The notes under the pieces: generated by a model
The model's database searches: none
What the model was told of the DNA's origin: nothing
The model's input: only the letters and a program-made list of their open reading frames with translations
Program-made: the position numbers and the translations under genes
In this document: positions 52,030 to 60,717 of the stretch, one piece after another
How positions within the stretch are numbered: position 1 is the stretch's first letter
Layout of the letters: every line of letters begins with the position of its first letter
Assembly (NCBI GenBank): GCA_963732585.1
Contig: CAVSZY010000003.1
Location: forward strand, 1,364,001 to 1,428,000
Length of the DNA stretch: 64,000 bases
Direction: 5' to 3'
Origin: WLMZ01 sp963732585
GTDB lineage: Bacteria; Actinomycetota; Acidimicrobiia; Acidimicrobiales; Ilumatobacteraceae

Positions 52030-53770
52030 CCCCTTGCGTCTCCTCGCGGTCGGCGTCAAAGGCCTCCATCAGTTCCCGATAACCGGGTTCGGTGTCCATC
52101 AACTCGGCGTGCGAGGCGTGGGCGACAACCCGGCCGCCGTCAAGAAAGGCAACGGATTCGGCGAGCGCGATCGTGCTCGGCCGGGAGGCGACGATCAGCA
52201 CGGTGCTGTCGGTCAGCACACGCCGCAGGTTGGAGACCACCAGCGCTTCGGTCCCGGGGTCGAGAGCGGACGTGGTGTCGTCGAGCAGCAGCACGCTGGG
52301 ACGCCGGATCAGGGCTCGGGCCAAGGCCACACGTTGGCGCTGACCGCCGCTGAGGCTGACGCCGCGCTCGCCGAGAGTTGTCGCCAACCCCTCGGTCAAC
52401 TCGCCGACAAAGTCGTCGCCTTTGGCATCGGCGAGCGCCTGCCAGATGTCGTCGTCGCTGTAGCTCTCGCCGAGGGTGATGTTGTCGCGGATGCTGCCGC
52501 TGAGCAGAAACGGCTCCTGCAACACGTAACAGCGAGCGCCACCAGACAGCGTCACAGTGCCCGAGTCGGGCGGCAAGATACCGGCGATCAGACGCAACAG
52601 TGTGGTCTTGCCGCATCCCGTAGCACCGACCAGCGCCGTCGTACTGGCCAGCGGGATATGCAACTGCACGCCACTGAGCACCGGTCGCTCGGCGTCGTAG
52701 GCAAAGCCGAGTTGTTCGAGCGCGACGCCGTCGGGACCGCTGGCGGTGATGATCGAATGCCGCGGGTCAGCCAGCAGCGGTTCGTCGAGTATCTCGCGCA
52801 ATCGGCGCCAACCGGCCAGCGCGTGTGGCAACGTCGACAGCGCATACCCGATGATCCGCAGCGGAAAGACCAACAATGTGAAGAGATAGATGACGCTGCT
52901 CAACTCGCCGATCGTCAAGCGTCCTTGGTCGATGCGCGAAGCGCCGAGAACGATGAGCACGACATTAGCCAGCGCCGGCACGGCATCGAGCAGTGCTTCG
53001 AACCCGCCGCGCAGCCGCACCGCATCGATGCGCGCATCGCGCAATTCGCCGGAGATCACCGCCAGGCGCTCGGATTCGCGTCGCTCGGCACCGAAGGCCT
53101 TGACCACCTGCACCCCCTCGAAGCTTTCGTGTACGGCGGCGGAAAGCCGCCCAACATGGTGCTGGGCACGGTCGAAATGGCGATCGACACGGTGTTGGTA
53201 ATGCAGGTTGAGCAGCGTCAGGATCGGAAAGACGGCGATCGCCACGGTCCCGAGCACGACATCGGTGGCCAGCAACCAGGCGCAGGAGACGAAGATCAGA
53301 ATAACCACGCTGCTGGCGAAGGGAAGCGGCGAGAGCACGTCGGTGGCGGCGTCGACGTCCATACCGGCGCGGGCGGCAAGCTCACCCGTTGGGCGCTGTT
53401 GGTGCCACTGCAGCGGTTGGGCGACGAGTCGGTCGATGACCTGCCCGGCAAGCACCTCACCGATTCGGCGATGGGCGATGCCTGCCCAGACGCGACGCAC
53501 GATCACGCCGCAGGCGCGGATCAACCCGATGGCGATAATGAAGGTGACACCGGTCATCGCTGTCGCCAGCCCGACGCGGCCGGATTCGAAACGCGGCACG
53601 ATGACCTTGTCGATCACCCAGCGAATGGCCACCGTCGAGGCCACGGTGCACAGCGCGAACACGGCTGCACCGCTGACGGCGATGAGAAACGGGCGGGGTT
53701 TCAGGCGCACCAACTGGCGGACAAGGTGTACCGCTTCGCGCCATCGATCAAGTCGTCCAGACGCAGCCAT
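52010..53770 (-). CDS. ABC exporter half-transporter, degenerate-ATPase partner
   Basis: 586 aa: six transmembrane helices (1-310), then an ATPase domain. Walker A VGATGCGKTTLLRLI and a canonical signature LSGGQRQRVALARAL, but Walker B ends LLLDDTTSALD (Asp replaces the catalytic Glu) and the switch-loop region reads VASRPSTIA (His replaced by Ser). Its own ATP site is therefore degenerate, while its LSGGQ completes the partner's active site. Transcribed first of the pair. Confidence 0.88.
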   Translation of the reverse strand: MAASGRLDRWREAVHLVRQLVRLKPRPFLIAVSGAAVFALCTVASTVAIRWVIDKVIVPRFESGRVGLATAMTGVTFIIAIGLIRACGVIVRRVWAGIAHRRIGEVLAGQVIDRLVAQPLQWHQQRPTGELAARAGMDVDAATDVLSPLPFASSVVILIFVSCAWLLATDVVLGTVAIAVFPILTLLNLHYQHRVDRHFDRAQHHVGRLSAAVHESFEGVQVVKAFGAERRESERLAVISGELRDARIDAVRLRGGFEALLDAVPALANVVLIVLGASRIDQGRLTIGELSSVIYLFTLLVFPLRIIGYALSTLPHALAGWRRLREILDEPLLADPRHSIITASGPDGVALEQLGFAYDAERPVLSGVQLHIPLASTTALVGATGCGKTTLLRLIAGILPPDSGTVTLSGGARCYVLQEPFLLSGSIRDNITLGESYSDDDIWQALADAKGDDFVGELTEGLATTLGERGVSLSGGQRQRVALARALIRRPSVLLLDDTTSALDPGTEALVVSNLRRVLTDSTVLIVASRPSTIALAESVAFLDGGRVVAHASHAELMDTEPGYRELMEAFDADREETQGGADSGN

Positions 53771-53848
53771 CCGTTAGTTCTAGCGGAAGAGACGTTCCAA
53801 ATCGACCAAATTACGTCTGCGTCGAGCAGCGACGTCTAGCGTGGAGCT

Positions 53849-54343
53849 ATGGATCAAATGAACTTCGCCTTGGCGTTGCTGCGTATCGTCTTCGGACTCT
53901 TCCTGGCCTATCACGGCTACAACAAGGTTTTCGGCGGCGGTGGCCTCAAGGGCACCGCAGGCTGGTTCGGCAGCCTTGGGATGAAATGGCCGCACCTTCA
54001 GGCGCGCATGGCCGCGGCTAGCGAGATTGGCGGAGGGCTGTTGTTCGCCGCTGGCTTGCTGACCCCCCTCGCCGCTGCGGCGATGATTGCCCTGATGATC
54101 GTTGCCTATCGCGTCGATCACGCCAAAAACGGGTTCTTCATCTTCAAGAACGGTTGGGAATACGTTGCCTCGATCGCCATCGTCGCCCTCGCCGTGGCCA
54201 CGGTCGGCCCTGGTGAGTGGAGTTTGGACAACGCCTTCGACATCAGCTTCGACAACTGGAATGGCCTCATCATCGCCCTGGTCATCGGTATCGGCGGTGC
54301 CGTCACCCAACTCGCCGTCTGCTACCGGCCACAAAAACCGTGA
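53849..54343 (+). CDS. DoxX family membrane protein
   Basis: 164 aa, four transmembrane helices. LALLRIVFGLFLAYHGYNKVFGGGGLKGTAGWFGSLGMKWP is the DoxX signature. Members act in thiol/oxidative homeostasis or as quinone-linked subunits; the role here is unknown. Its stop overlaps the next start as GTGA, so the following membrane-anchored protein is probably a partner. Confidence 0.82.
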   Translation: MDQMNFALALLRIVFGLFLAYHGYNKVFGGGGLKGTAGWFGSLGMKWPHLQARMAAASEIGGGLLFAAGLLTPLAAAAMIALMIVAYRVDHAKNGFFIFKNGWEYVASIAIVALAVATVGPGEWSLDNAFDISFDNWNGLIIALVIGIGGAVTQLAVCYRPQKP

Positions 54344-54897
54344 CCGCCATCGAAACCGATCCTGCTCGGCCTCATCGGGAGCGAACGAAACGATCGCCGG
54401 GCCAACGGATCGCTCGGGCGACGGTGATCACCGTCGTGCTCGGGTTGTTGGTGATGTGGATCTACGCCTTCGGCTTTGCCGACAAGCAAGCCGCAGCCAA
54501 ACTCGACGATCCGGCGTGGAGCATTCGCGCCGAGGCGATCTGCCTGGAGCGTAACGAAACGCTACGAGGAATGGCCAGCGAGGTTCGCCAAACCTCTGAC
54601 GGTTCGACCGTCGAACTGGGTAACGCCGTCGCCAGTGCCACCACCGTCATCGAAGCTGCGCTCGACGCCACGGTGGCCGAACTGCCGACAGGTGACATCG
54701 ATCGGCGCCTGATCGCCGAATACGAACGCTTGTACCGTGTCTATATCGCCGACCGCAAGGTCGCCCAAAACCTTCTGCAGGCCGGCACGATGACCGAACT
54801 CAACGAAACATTGGAGAATGGCTCGCCCGTGTCCAAGATCCTCGCCGACTTCGTCTCGGTCAATCTGATGGACGCCTGCCGGGTGCCGAACTACTGA
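54340..54897 (+). CDS. Membrane-anchored hypothetical protein coupled to DoxX
   Basis: 185 aa. Basic cytoplasmic N-terminus, one transmembrane helix (about residues 28-48, VITVVLGLLVMWIYAFGFA), then an extracytoplasmic helical domain with two Cys (RAEAICLERNE and MDACRVPNY at the C-terminus), probably disulfide-linked. Same overall plan as many small actinobacterial envelope proteins. GTG start coupled to doxX. No function recognised. Confidence 0.65.
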   Translation: MTAIETDPARPHRERTKRSPGQRIARATVITVVLGLLVMWIYAFGFADKQAAAKLDDPAWSIRAEAICLERNETLRGMASEVRQTSDGSTVELGNAVASATTVIEAALDATVAELPTGDIDRRLIAEYERLYRVYIADRKVAQNLLQAGTMTELNETLENGSPVSKILADFVSVNLMDACRVPNY

Positions 54898-54928
54898 TCC
54901 GGCCTACCGATCCGGGCTACTGATCCGG
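54891..54928. repeat. Three 13-bp tandem repeats between convergent genes
   Basis: CTACTGATCCGG at 54891-54902, CTACCGATCCGG at 54904-54915 and CTACTGATCCGG at 54917-54928, period 13. The first copy contains the plus-strand stop, the third the minus-strand stop of the acyltransferase. Looks like slippage-type expansion of a gene-end sequence. Confidence 0.75.
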
Positions 54929-55597
54929 GTTATCGACCCATGTGGCGCGCTCTGGATCCCAACGTCTGATCACCCTCGCCGGCGAGCCGACGGCCACGCT
55001 GTAATCGGGAATCACCCCGGTGACCACACTGTTGGCACCGATCACAACGTGACGACCGATCGTCGCCCCTGGCAAGATAACGCTGCCGTGCCCAAGCCAC
55101 GAGCCGTCGCCGATCGTCACTGGTCGCTCGGGCATGGCCTGTTGTGAAATCGGGCGAGAAACATCTCGATAGTCATGATTCTGATCGGTGATGTACACGT
55201 GATGGCCGGTCCACACGTCGTTTCCAATGGTGATCTGCAGGTGCCCGACAATGCCGCTCCCCTTGCCAAACAGGCAGCGGTCGCCGATCGAGACCACCGG
55301 ATCGATGATGCATTCCTGCCCGGGAATCATCCCCGCCGACAACGTCATCCCCGGTCCAAACATCGTTCCTGAACCGATGTGGATGTAGCGCTCGTTGAAC
55401 AGCGTGTTGGCTGGAAAGCAGATCACGCTTCCTTGCCCGAAACGCCCGAACCGTTGGCCCCGCCTGCTCAGCGGGCCGATAGCTGCAGTTTCGACGGCGA
55501 GTTCCCAGCCGCGCAGCACCATTTCCCCGGCCGCACGCTTGGCCGAACCCCGCAGGCGATTGATCATCGTTGGGGCCTGCGCCTGGCGGGAAATCAC
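54917..55597 (-). CDS. Acyltransferase of the left-handed beta-helix (hexapeptide repeat) family
   Basis: 226 aa. Hexapeptide turns run from about residue 60 to 190 (IGSGTMFGPGMTLSAG, IDPVVSIGDRCLFGKGSGIVGH, ITIGNDVWTGHHVYITDQNHDY, VTIGDGSWLGHGSVILPGATIGRHVVIGANSVVTG). The DQNHDY loop with His is the usual catalytic position in acetyl/acyl-CoA transferases such as WcaF/MaT types. Acceptor (sugar or antibiotic) unknown. The stop lies in a 13-bp repeat. Confidence 0.83.
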   Translation of the reverse strand: MISRQAQAPTMINRLRGSAKRAAGEMVLRGWELAVETAAIGPLSRRGQRFGRFGQGSVICFPANTLFNERYIHIGSGTMFGPGMTLSAGMIPGQECIIDPVVSIGDRCLFGKGSGIVGHLQITIGNDVWTGHHVYITDQNHDYRDVSRPISQQAMPERPVTIGDGSWLGHGSVILPGATIGRHVVIGANSVVTGVIPDYSVAVGSPARVIRRWDPERATWVDNPDQ

Positions 55598-55662
55598 GCC
55601 AGAACGTTAGCCACGGCGCGGTCGAATCGTTGGCACGCCCGCCGAGTGTCAGGATTGTGCCG

Positions 55663-56751
55663 ATGGACAATCTTGCTGCGATCGCCGGGATACGGGTTGG
55701 GCATGTGCAGCGCGCCGGGCGCGGCTGGCGCACAGGGACGACGGTCGTGCTCTTCCCATCTGGTGGAGCCGCAGGTGTCGATGTTCGCGGCGGGGGCCCG
55801 GGGACGAGAGAAACCGATTTGCTGCGCCCAGAGAACCTGGTGCAAGGGGTGCATGCCCTGTGCTTCAGTGGTGGAAGTGCCTACGGATTAAGCGCCGCGG
55901 ACGGGGTGATGGCCTGGCTCGAGCAACAAGCCACCGGCTATCCGGTGGGGCCGCGACCGAGCGATGTCGTCCCCATCGTTCCAAGCGCGGTGATCTTCGA
56001 TCTCGGTCGTGCGGGGGCGTTTGCCAACAGGCCCGATGCGGGTTTCGGGTATCGAGCAGCACGTCGAGCGACGCGACGTGGGGCGTCGATCTCGGGCGCG
56101 ATCGGCGCGGGCACCGGCGCCGTCTGCGGAGGTCTGCAGGGCGGTGTGGCCAGCGCCTGCGAACAACTCGTCGTCGCCGGATCGGCGATGACCGTTGCCG
56201 CCTTGGCGGTCGTCAACGCCGTCGGCTCGCTGATCAACCCGGCGACGGCGCTGCCGTGGGAACTCGACGGTCTCAATCTCCGGCGGCCCTCGGTCGGCGA
56301 CCGACGACGCCTGAACGATCACCTGCGAACGATCGCCGCGGGCCGCGTCGGCGAAGGCGCCAGCGACGGCGAAGGTGTCGGTAAGCACGCCAGCTTGAAC
56401 ACCACCATCGGCGTCGTCGTCACCGACGCCATGCTGTCCAAAGCCGAGTGCCACAAGCTCGCCAGTGTCGCCCATGATGGCCTGGCGCGGGCGATCCGCC
56501 CGGCACACACCCTGTTCGACGGCGACACGATCTTCGCCGTCGCCACGGCGACGATCCCAGTTGCCGAGCACGGAGCCAGCGGATTCGGCGATCCGTCGAG
56601 CCGGGCTGCGGTGTTGTCGCAGGTCGGCGAGGCAGGGGCCCGCTGCTTCGCCCGTGCCTGTGGCAGGGCGGTGATCGATGCGACGTCGAGGGGCGGTCCG
56701 GCGACGTACCGCGAGCTGTGCCCCAGCGCCTTCGCCGACGGTCGCCCCTGA
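55663..56751 (+). CDS. P1 family peptidase (DmpA/NylC-type N-terminal nucleophile hydrolase)
   Basis: 362 aa. Ntn-hydrolase made as a precursor that cleaves itself before the nucleophile. Conserved FSGGSAYGLSAADGVMAWLEQQ, GAIGAGTGAVCGG, and the cleavage site at Asn246-Thr247 in HASLNTTIGVVVTDAMLSK, after which Thr247 is the nucleophile. Related enzymes hydrolyse beta-peptides, D-amino acid amides or nylon oligomers. ATG 55663 is the first Met before the conserved IAGIRVGHV strand. Confidence 0.88.
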   Translation: MDNLAAIAGIRVGHVQRAGRGWRTGTTVVLFPSGGAAGVDVRGGGPGTRETDLLRPENLVQGVHALCFSGGSAYGLSAADGVMAWLEQQATGYPVGPRPSDVVPIVPSAVIFDLGRAGAFANRPDAGFGYRAARRATRRGASISGAIGAGTGAVCGGLQGGVASACEQLVVAGSAMTVAALAVVNAVGSLINPATALPWELDGLNLRRPSVGDRRRLNDHLRTIAAGRVGEGASDGEGVGKHASLNTTIGVVVTDAMLSKAECHKLASVAHDGLARAIRPAHTLFDGDTIFAVATATIPVAEHGASGFGDPSSRAAVLSQVGEAGARCFARACGRAVIDATSRGGPATYRELCPSAFADGRP

Positions 56752-56830
56752 CAATTGGGGAATAGGAATCCGCTTGATTAGGTTTGCGCACAGTTCGGAT
56801 CCGCAACCGAGCGTCAGGACGGCTCAGACG

Positions 56831-57688
56831 ATGCAGATCTTCACCTCACCGGCAACGATGCGCCAGTTCAGCCGCGAGCGCCAGTGTGCCGGGCTGCGGA
56901 TTGGGTGTGTGCCGACGATGGGTGCGCTCCACGAAGGACACCTGGCGTTGATCCGCCGCGCGCAGGAGCTGTCCGATCTTGTCGTGGTCAGCATCTTCGT
57001 CAACCCGTTGCAGTTCAACAAGCGTGACGATTTCGATCACTACCCGCGGCCGATGGACGGCGATCTGGATGCATGTCGCCACGCAGGCGTCGACGCCGTC
57101 TACGCACCGACACCGGCGGTGATGTACCCACCAGGGTTTCAAACCCATGTCGAACCTGGTGAGCTGGCGGAGCCGTTGGAGGGCGCCAATCGTCCGGGGC
57201 ACTTTCGCGGCGTGGCCACCGTCGTTACCAAGCTGTTCAACGCCGTGCGCCCCGACGTCGCCGTCTTCGGACTCAAGGATTACCAGCAACTGGCGGTCAT
57301 TCGCCAAATGGCCGCCGACCTCGACCAGGGCATCGAAATCGTCGGCTTGCCGACGGTGCGCGAACACGATGGGCTGGCCTTGTCGTCGCGCAATCTGCGA
57401 CTTTCCGCCGAGCAACGTCGCGCCGCGATCGCCATACCACGCGCCCTCGATGCCATCGAAGCCGCAGTCACAGCTGGACAGCGCGACGTTGTCGCCCTCG
57501 ACGTCGAGTGTCGCCGCGTGCTGGCGGGTGAGCCGCTCGCGCTCCTTGAGCACGTCGAATTCGTCGATCCGCACACGCTCCGTCCGCGCGGCACGGTCGA
57601 TGGGCCGTTGCTGGTCGTCATCGCCGTGTGGATGGGCGATGTCCGGCTGATCGATAACCGGCTGATCGATCACTCAGCGGAGCGATGA
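56831..57688 (+). CDS. panC: Pantothenate synthetase
   Basis: 285 aa. Condenses pantoate and beta-alanine with ATP. HIGH-like motif PTMGALHEGHLALIRRA, VSIFVNPLQFNKRDDFDHYPRP, pantoate-binding GHFRGVATVVTKLFNAVRPDVAVFGLKDYQQ, and the KMSKS-equivalent LALSSRNLRLS. ATG 56831 begins the conserved region. No panB or panD in the window. The stop lies in the first copy of a 17-bp duplication. Confidence 0.95.
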   Translation: MQIFTSPATMRQFSRERQCAGLRIGCVPTMGALHEGHLALIRRAQELSDLVVVSIFVNPLQFNKRDDFDHYPRPMDGDLDACRHAGVDAVYAPTPAVMYPPGFQTHVEPGELAEPLEGANRPGHFRGVATVVTKLFNAVRPDVAVFGLKDYQQLAVIRQMAADLDQGIEIVGLPTVREHDGLALSSRNLRLSAEQRRAAIAIPRALDAIEAAVTAGQRDVVALDVECRRVLAGEPLALLEHVEFVDPHTLRPRGTVDGPLLVVIAVWMGDVRLIDNRLIDHSAER

Positions 57689-57717
57689 ACGAAGCGCTGC
57701 GATGAACGAAGCGCTGC
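57684..57717 (+). repeat. 17-bp tandem duplication at the panC/oxidase junction, creating a mini-ORF
   Basis: Two exact copies of gatgaacgaagcgctgc abut (57684-57700, 57701-57717). The first carries the panC TGA overlapped by an ATG; that ATG opens Met-Asn-Glu-Ala-Leu-Arg-stop, whose TGA overlaps the true oxidase ATG at 57702. The mini-ORF repeats the first codons of the oxidase, so the event duplicated a coupled start. Same architecture as the ruvX/mltG junction. Confidence 0.8.
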
Positions 57718-59090
57718 GCGACGCCATCGTCGGCCCGTTGTGGGCCGACGATGCGGCGTCGAGGCGATCACGGTCGCCGCTGTCGACATCGGTCGCGGCC
57801 GACGTGGCCATCGTCGGTGCGGGCCTCACCGGGCTGTGGACCGCCCATTACCTGCACGCCAGCGACCCGACGTTGCGCATCGTTGTCGTCGACGCCGAGC
57901 GGGTGGGCTTCGGTGCCAGCGGCCGCAACGGCGGGTGGTGTTCGGCCTTGATGCCTATGTCGCTGGCGGCCATCGCCGGACAACACGGCGCTGACGCCGC
58001 GCGTCGCATGCAGCGAGCGATGAACACCACCATCGATGAGCTCGCGCGGGTCACCAACGAACTGGCCATCGACTGCCACTTTCAGCGCGGCGGCACCGTG
58101 ACCATGATCCGTAATCCCGCACAGCTGCAGCGGGCGAAGGCCGAGATGACCAGCTACCGCACGTTCGGGTTCAACGATCAGCTGCGCTGGCTGGAGCGCA
58201 GTGAGGCAGCGGCGATGATCGACGCCCAGGGACAGCTCGCCGCCCTATACAGCCCGTATTGTGCGGTGCTGCATCCTGGACGCCTGGTGCGCGGCCTGGC
58301 CGAGGCGGTCGAAGCCCAAGGGGCGACGATTTTTGAACGCAGCCCGGCGACGGCAATCGAACCAGGCCGAGTGCTGATGACCAACGGGGAAACGATCACA
58401 GCCCCGGTCGTGGTGCGCGCCACCGAGGGATTTACTCGTTCGCTCGACGGACAACGCCGGGCGCTGGCACCGGTCTATTCGCTGATGATCGCCACGGAAC
58501 CGTTGCCGCGCGCGGTGTGGGATTCGATTGGCTTGGCCGACCGTCAAACGTTCACCGAGATGCGCCATGTAGTCATCTACGGCCAGCGCACTGCCGACGA
58601 CCGCCTGGCCTTCGGCGGACGGGGTGCGCCGTATCACTTCGCTAGCGCGATCAAACCTCGTTTCGATGCCGACGACGCGGTGCACGATCGACTCTTTGGC
58701 ACGCTCTGCGATCTCTTTCCGTCGATCGCCGGTGCCGCCATCACCCATCGCTGGGGCGGGCCGCTCGGCGTGCCCCGAGATTGGTGGATGTCGGTCAACT
58801 TCGACCAATCGAGCGGCCTAGCCGACGCTGGCGGCTACGTCGGCGACGGTGTGGCCAGCAGCAACCTGGCCGGACGCACACTGGCCGCGATGATCACCAG
58901 GTCGTCCGGTGATCTCGGGGGGCTTGCCTGGGTTGGCCACCGCAGCCGTCGGTGGGAACCTGAACCGTTGCGCTGGGCGGCGATCAATAGCGCCGTGCGT
59001 TTGCCCGATGGGGCCGATCGTTACGAGCGTCGCTCCCAACGACCTGAGCGATGGCGGTCGGCTGTGCTCAACCGCCTACTCGGTCACTGA
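57702..59090 (+). CDS. FAD-dependent oxidoreductase (DAO family, gamma-glutamylputrescine oxidase-like)
   Basis: 462 aa. N-terminal ADVAIVGAGLTGLWTAHYLHA with VVVDAERVGFGASGRNGGWCSAL (the GRNGG sequence is typical of the PuuB/ordL branch), and C-terminal GYVGDGVASSNLAGRTLAAMI. Oxidises an amine or amino acid to an imine with release of H2O2 or electrons; substrate unknown. ATG 57702 lies in the second copy of a 17-bp duplication; the first-copy ATG at 57685 is out of frame. Confidence 0.82.
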   Translation: MNEALRDAIVGPLWADDAASRRSRSPLSTSVAADVAIVGAGLTGLWTAHYLHASDPTLRIVVVDAERVGFGASGRNGGWCSALMPMSLAAIAGQHGADAARRMQRAMNTTIDELARVTNELAIDCHFQRGGTVTMIRNPAQLQRAKAEMTSYRTFGFNDQLRWLERSEAAAMIDAQGQLAALYSPYCAVLHPGRLVRGLAEAVEAQGATIFERSPATAIEPGRVLMTNGETITAPVVVRATEGFTRSLDGQRRALAPVYSLMIATEPLPRAVWDSIGLADRQTFTEMRHVVIYGQRTADDRLAFGGRGAPYHFASAIKPRFDADDAVHDRLFGTLCDLFPSIAGAAITHRWGGPLGVPRDWWMSVNFDQSSGLADAGGYVGDGVASSNLAGRTLAAMITRSSGDLGGLAWVGHRSRRWEPEPLRWAAINSAVRLPDGADRYERRSQRPERWRSAVLNRLLGH

Positions 59091-59103
59091 GGTGCGGCGA
59101 TGG

Positions 59104-60717
59104 TCACGTCGGGAACTCTGCGGGTACTGCGGCGCTGAACAGCCACTCAGCAAAAAACTGGTCGAGGTCTTCGCCGGCGATCTCCTCGCATAAGGCGACA
59201 AATTGCTCGGTTCCTTGGGAGGTGCCCTGATAGCGGGCAACCCATTGCTGCAGGATCGAGAAGAATGCCTCGTCGCCGACCTGGGCGCGCAGCGCGTGCA
59301 GGACCACCGCTCCCCCGTCGTAGACCTCGAAGGAGAAGAGGTCATCTTCCGTCGGCGGCCGCGCGGTGGGGAAGGTTGGATTCTGGCGATCGCTGAGGGC
59401 GAGCGCAGCGTGTTCGGCGACGGTCCGCAGTCCGCTGTGCTCGAGCCAGAGCCATTCGGCATAGGTAGCGAAGCTTTCGTTGAGCCAGATGTGCTGCCAG
59501 TCGGACGGGGTCACCGCATCGCCGAACCATTGGTGGGCCAGCTCATGAGCGATCAAGAAGTGAGCAAAAGCGTCGAGTTCACCACTCAAGTCACCGGTAC
59601 TGAAGAACGGTCTCCCGGCGGTCTCCAATGCCAGCCCGGGCTCGCTGTCGATCAAAGCTAGGCCAAATCCCTCGAACGGGTATGGACCGAACAGCGACGA
59701 GAAATAGGCGACCATCTGCGGGGCGACGTCGAGCAGTGACTGATACCGCGTTGCGCTGCCTGTGGGCACGACATGGGTATAGGTGACACCGTCGATGATC
59801 CCCCGTTCGACGATTTCATAGTCGCCGATGGCCAACAGGATCAGGTACGTGGCCATCGGTTCGGCGAAGCGCCAGCTCCACGTTGCCGCGCGACCGGCTT
59901 GACGTTTCTCGATCAGCTCGCCGTTAGCAAAGGCACCAACCCCGTCTGGCACGGTGACGGCGATGTCGAAGGTCGCCTTGTCACTCGGGTGATCGTTGCT
60001 CGGCAACCAGGTTCGGGCCTGCGCCGGTTCGTTCATCACGTAGGTCGACGCGCCTTGGTCAAGCCAGCCCCCCGGCATGGCGTCGAAGATCTGCACCGTC
60101 GATGAATGCGCGAAATAGCGGATCGTGACGACGAATTGCGAGCCGAGGGCGATCGGCTCCGGCGGGCGAATGTACAACTCGGGTTGGTCCCCCGGGAGCT
60201 GGAACTCGGCCACCTCGCCGTTGACCAATACCGAGTCGATCTCCAGATCGATGGCATCGAGGCTGAAGACATCGAGGTCGGCGGTGGCGGTGATGGTCAA
60301 CGTCGCCGCGCCGTGTATCAGGGTTTCGCGCGGATCCGCCGAGAGTTCGATCTCGTAGGAATCGACGTCGATCCCGGGATTGCCAATGTCGTCGATCATC
60401 GTGTCGTCGAGATCATCGGCGGGTGCCAACGCTACGTCGACTGCCGGTTGCCGCGGCCCAGTCTCCGCCGACCCAGTCTCCGCCGGCCCAGTCTCCGCCG
60501 GCCCAGTTTCGGGCGGCCCAATCTCCGCCGGCCCAGTTTCCGGCGGCCCGGTGCTCGTCGGCACATCTAGAGCAGTCGTCGAAGTGATCGATGTCAGGAT
60601 CGAGGTCGCCGAGTTCGCTTCTCGGGCCCGAACATCTGGCCGGGTGACACAAGCCGTCACCGTGCACAACACAACGGCGACAGCGCCGAGGGCGGTGCGC
60701 GCACGCCGAGGTGTCAT
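59104..60717 (-). CDS. M1 family metallopeptidase, secreted lipoprotein
   Basis: 537 aa. Signal peptide with lipobox VTACVTRP (Cys near residue 22). A Pro/Glu/Thr/Gly-rich linker (about 45-80) is built from ETGPA pentapeptides encoded by 15-bp repeats. The M1 N-terminal beta domain and thermolysin-like domain follow: zinc site HELAHQWFGD with third ligand in WLNESFATYAEWLW. The substrate loop is GLALETAGRP in place of GAMEN, as in many actinobacterial M1 enzymes. Cell-surface peptide trimming likely. ATG 60717 overlaps the ProA-like stop as ATGA. Confidence 0.88.
   Translation of the reverse strand: MTPRRARTALGAVAVVLCTVTACVTRPDVRAREANSATSILTSITSTTALDVPTSTGPPETGPAEIGPPETGPAETGPAETGSAETGPRQPAVDVALAPADDLDDTMIDDIGNPGIDVDSYEIELSADPRETLIHGAATLTITATADLDVFSLDAIDLEIDSVLVNGEVAEFQLPGDQPELYIRPPEPIALGSQFVVTIRYFAHSSTVQIFDAMPGGWLDQGASTYVMNEPAQARTWLPSNDHPSDKATFDIAVTVPDGVGAFANGELIEKRQAGRAATWSWRFAEPMATYLILLAIGDYEIVERGIIDGVTYTHVVPTGSATRYQSLLDVAPQMVAYFSSLFGPYPFEGFGLALIDSEPGLALETAGRPFFSTGDLSGELDAFAHFLIAHELAHQWFGDAVTPSDWQHIWLNESFATYAEWLWLEHSGLRTVAEHAALALSDRQNPTFPTARPPTEDDLFSFEVYDGGAVVLHALRAQVGDEAFFSILQQWVARYQGTSQGTEQFVALCEEIAGEDLDQFFAEWLFSAAVPAEFPT

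Noticed and set aside
51878..53839. 653-codon open frame antisense to the two ABC exporter genes
   Set aside because: A shadow of the exporter genes; the translation has no recognisable family and contradicts two complete genes.
60440..60560. Possible CRISPR-like repeat
   Set aside because: The 15-bp units are in-frame ETGPA codons of the lipoprotein linker, without spacers.
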